Program-made: the position numbers and the translations under genes
Notes under the pieces: model-generated
What the model saw: the letters and a program-made list of their open reading frames with translations, nothing else
Told to the model about the DNA's origin: nothing
The model's database searches: none
NCBI RefSeq assembly: GCF_000210075.1
Contig: NC_021017.1
Location: forward strand, 3,501,693 to 3,565,692
Length of the DNA stretch: 64,000 nt
Direction: 5' to 3'
Source: Bacteroides xylanisolvens XB1A
Lineage (GTDB): Bacteria > Bacteroidota > Bacteroidia > Bacteroidales > Bacteroidaceae
Shown here: piece after piece, positions 62,629 through 64,000 of the stretch
Numbering within the stretch: position 1 is the stretch's first letter
Layout: each line of letters begins with the position of its first letter

Positions 62629-63945
62629 TTATTTCCAGGAGTCTATTTTATGACCTTTAACTGCAAAGAAAACCAAATATAAAAAACAGGGAATCAATAC
62701 CCAATAACCGAAACGCAGACTATACATATCTGCCAGATGACCATATATCAGAGGCAGAATGGCATTGCCACATAATCCCATAATAAGAAGAGAGGAACCG
62801 GTTTTGGTGAATTTCCCTAGTCCATGAATGGAAAGTGGCCAGATACCTGCGTAGATTAAAGCATTCGGGAAACCCAATGCATTCAGAAAGAAAATGGAGG
62901 CATTGGCATGATGACCGAACAGGGTTACTTCAAAATCTGCAAATACAACTCCGAATGAAAGGAGTAATCCGGTGATGGTACACCCTATAAGTGCATTTTT
63001 TTGTGAAACATATTTGGGTATTAACAGAATCCCCAGCAGATAACCAATCATAGTGCAGGCCAATGTATATGAGGGAAATGTTTTAGCTTCGAGCAGGTCC
63101 ATACCCATCGAATTGGCATAATTAATGATTGTATCAATTGCGATAACTTGTGTTCCTACATGAAGAAATATAGCCACTGCTCCCAAGATAAGGTAAGGAA
63201 AGTCGAAAATACTTTTTCTGGTGTGATGGTGGCTACCTGTATCTTCCGTGCTGTTTTCTTCGTCTGTGTTGATTTCAGGCAGAATGGAGTAACGGATACC
63301 GATACCGGTAAGCAGTAAAATAACGCCTAGAACAGCATAAGGCACAATGACGCGTTGTATTAATTCGTCAAGCATAGCATTCTTTGTGACTATGTCTAAA
63401 GTCCCCGATTCTATAGTGGCAAAAAGCTCCTTGTCGGTAACATTTAATATCAATGCAGCAAATATGAGTGGTGAGACGATACCTGCGAATTTATTGCATA
63501 TTCCCATAATACTGATTCGTTTGGCGGCACTATCAATAGGACCGATAATAGTGACATAAGGATTAGCGGCAGTTTGCAATATGGCTAATCCGGTGCCGAT
63601 GGAAAATAGACCGGCCAGGAATATCTCGAATTGACGGGCTAATGCTGCCGGAACAAATAAGAAAGCTCCTAAGGCGGTAAGCATAAAACCATACATAATA
63701 CCTCGCTTGAATCCCACTTTCTTGAGAAGTACTCCCGAGGGGATAGCCATTACAAAGTAGGCGATATAAAATGCAAAGGCGACAAAGTAGGATTCGAAAT
63801 GTGTCAGTTCACAGGATATGCGGAAGTATGGAATCAGTATGGCATTGACCCACGACACAAATCCGAAGATAAAGAACATCCCTGCCAGAATTGCAATTGA
63901 TATGTAGTATGTCTTTTTGCTACTTATAAGGTTATTGTTTCCCAT
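62629..63945 (-). CDS. FucP-type sugar MFS transporter
   Basis: The 438-aa, 12-TM protein has ILAGMFFIFGFVSWVNAILI, AYFVMAIPSGVLLKKVGFKR and LAILQTAANPYVTIIGPIDS, hallmarks of the FucP/NagP branch of the major facilitator family that imports free sugars with protons. A His/acidic loop between halves (about 225-245, EENSTEDTGSHHHTRKS) is a variable linker. Its place upstream of NagA- and NagB-like genes suggests GlcNAc or a related amino sugar as cargo. It lies just after a gene cut by the window end. Confidence 0.9.
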   Translation of the reverse strand: MGNNNLISSKKTYYISIAILAGMFFIFGFVSWVNAILIPYFRISCELTHFESYFVAFAFYIAYFVMAIPSGVLLKKVGFKRGIMYGFMLTALGAFLFVPAALARQFEIFLAGLFSIGTGLAILQTAANPYVTIIGPIDSAAKRISIMGICNKFAGIVSPLIFAALILNVTDKELFATIESGTLDIVTKNAMLDELIQRVIVPYAVLGVILLLTGIGIRYSILPEINTDEENSTEDTGSHHHTRKSIFDFPYLILGAVAIFLHVGTQVIAIDTIINYANSMGMDLLEAKTFPSYTLACTMIGYLLGILLIPKYVSQKNALIGCTITGLLLSFGVVFADFEVTLFGHHANASIFFLNALGFPNALIYAGIWPLSIHGLGKFTKTGSSLLIMGLCGNAILPLIYGHLADMYSLRFGYWVLIPCFLYLVFFAVKGHKIDSWK

Positions 63946-63951
63946 GTGTTT

Positions 63952-64000
63952 TTATTTTTTCAGTTCGAAATCTTTCTGTAATTTGATGTCCCGTGACGAT
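63952..64000 (-). CDS. Partial gene at the right edge (C-terminal 15 codons)
   Basis: A minus-strand frame enters from beyond the window and ends in RDIKLQKDFELKK before TAA at 63952-63954, 6 bp before the permease ATG. The tight spacing supports membership in the same operon. Too little is present to name the product. Confidence 0.5.
   Translation of the reverse strand, partial: SSRDIKLQKDFELKK

Overview
The window looks like a chromosomal segment of a gut Bacteroides species of the B. thetaiotaomicron / B. ovatus type. The evidence is two SusC/SusD pairs, many lipoproteins with a lipobox followed by acidic residues, promoters of the Bacteroides form TTTG-N19-TAnnTTTG, weak Shine-Dalgarno sequences, an ECF sigma/FecR pair, and a tyrosine recombinase with Ser where Arg I is expected. 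The species cannot be fixed from the sequence alone.

Layout. 0-2.9 kb: a multidomain lipoprotein and a secreted DRGH-motif nuclease, possibly an extracellular nucleic-acid scavenging pair. 3-6.3 kb: two divergent paralogues of the AAA-ATPase-like / PD-(D/E)XK family; one is split by a -1 frameshift exactly at an A AAA AAG heptamer. 6.3-8.7 kb: mostly noncoding, with large inverted repeats, a 22-bp hairpin array, a possible structured leader, a small HTH protein and four 26-bp tandem repeats. 8.7-11.2 kb: an outer-membrane beta-barrel protein. 11.2-19.8 kb: a four-gene polysaccharide utilization locus (SusC, SusD, GH3, GH144), predicted to use beta-1,2-glucan or sophoro-oligosaccharides. 20-20.9 kb: a PfkB sugar kinase.

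20.98-31.88 kb: an integrated element of about 10.9 kb in the 3' end of tRNA-Leu(UAG), bounded by a 13-bp direct repeat. It carries integrase, a helix-turn-helix protein, a DUF4373 (Lin1244/Lin1753-like) replication-type protein, an RHH protein, a predicted toxin-antitoxin pair and a DUF4248/amidase/smalltalk/HU cassette. The cassette is enclosed by inverted arms of about 1.45 kb that are GC-rich and apparently noncoding. Each arm ends in GCTAGC palindromes; on the right there are six, at an exact 44-bp period. No relaxase or conjugation gene is visible.

32-36.6 kb: tRNA-Leu, then a likely operon of parC, a DUF3316 protein and an S41 protease. 36.8-54.3 kb: an OPA-family organophosphate transporter, SusD, STN-type SusC, FecR, SGNH esterase, GDPD phosphodiesterase, three paralogous DUF4988 surface lipoproteins (the largest ending in a NAGPA-type phosphodiester glycosidase) and a divergent ECF sigma factor. 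Together these suggest a locus for phosphodiester-linked glycans or glycerophosphodiesters whose product glycerol-3-phosphate or sugar phosphate enters by the OPA transporter. 54.4-64 kb: four exported Gfo/Idh/MocA oxidoreductases with an ApbE-like protein, NagB-like and NagA-like enzymes and a FucP-type sugar permease. This is an amino-sugar or keto-sugar catabolic operon that may process products of the neighbouring locus.
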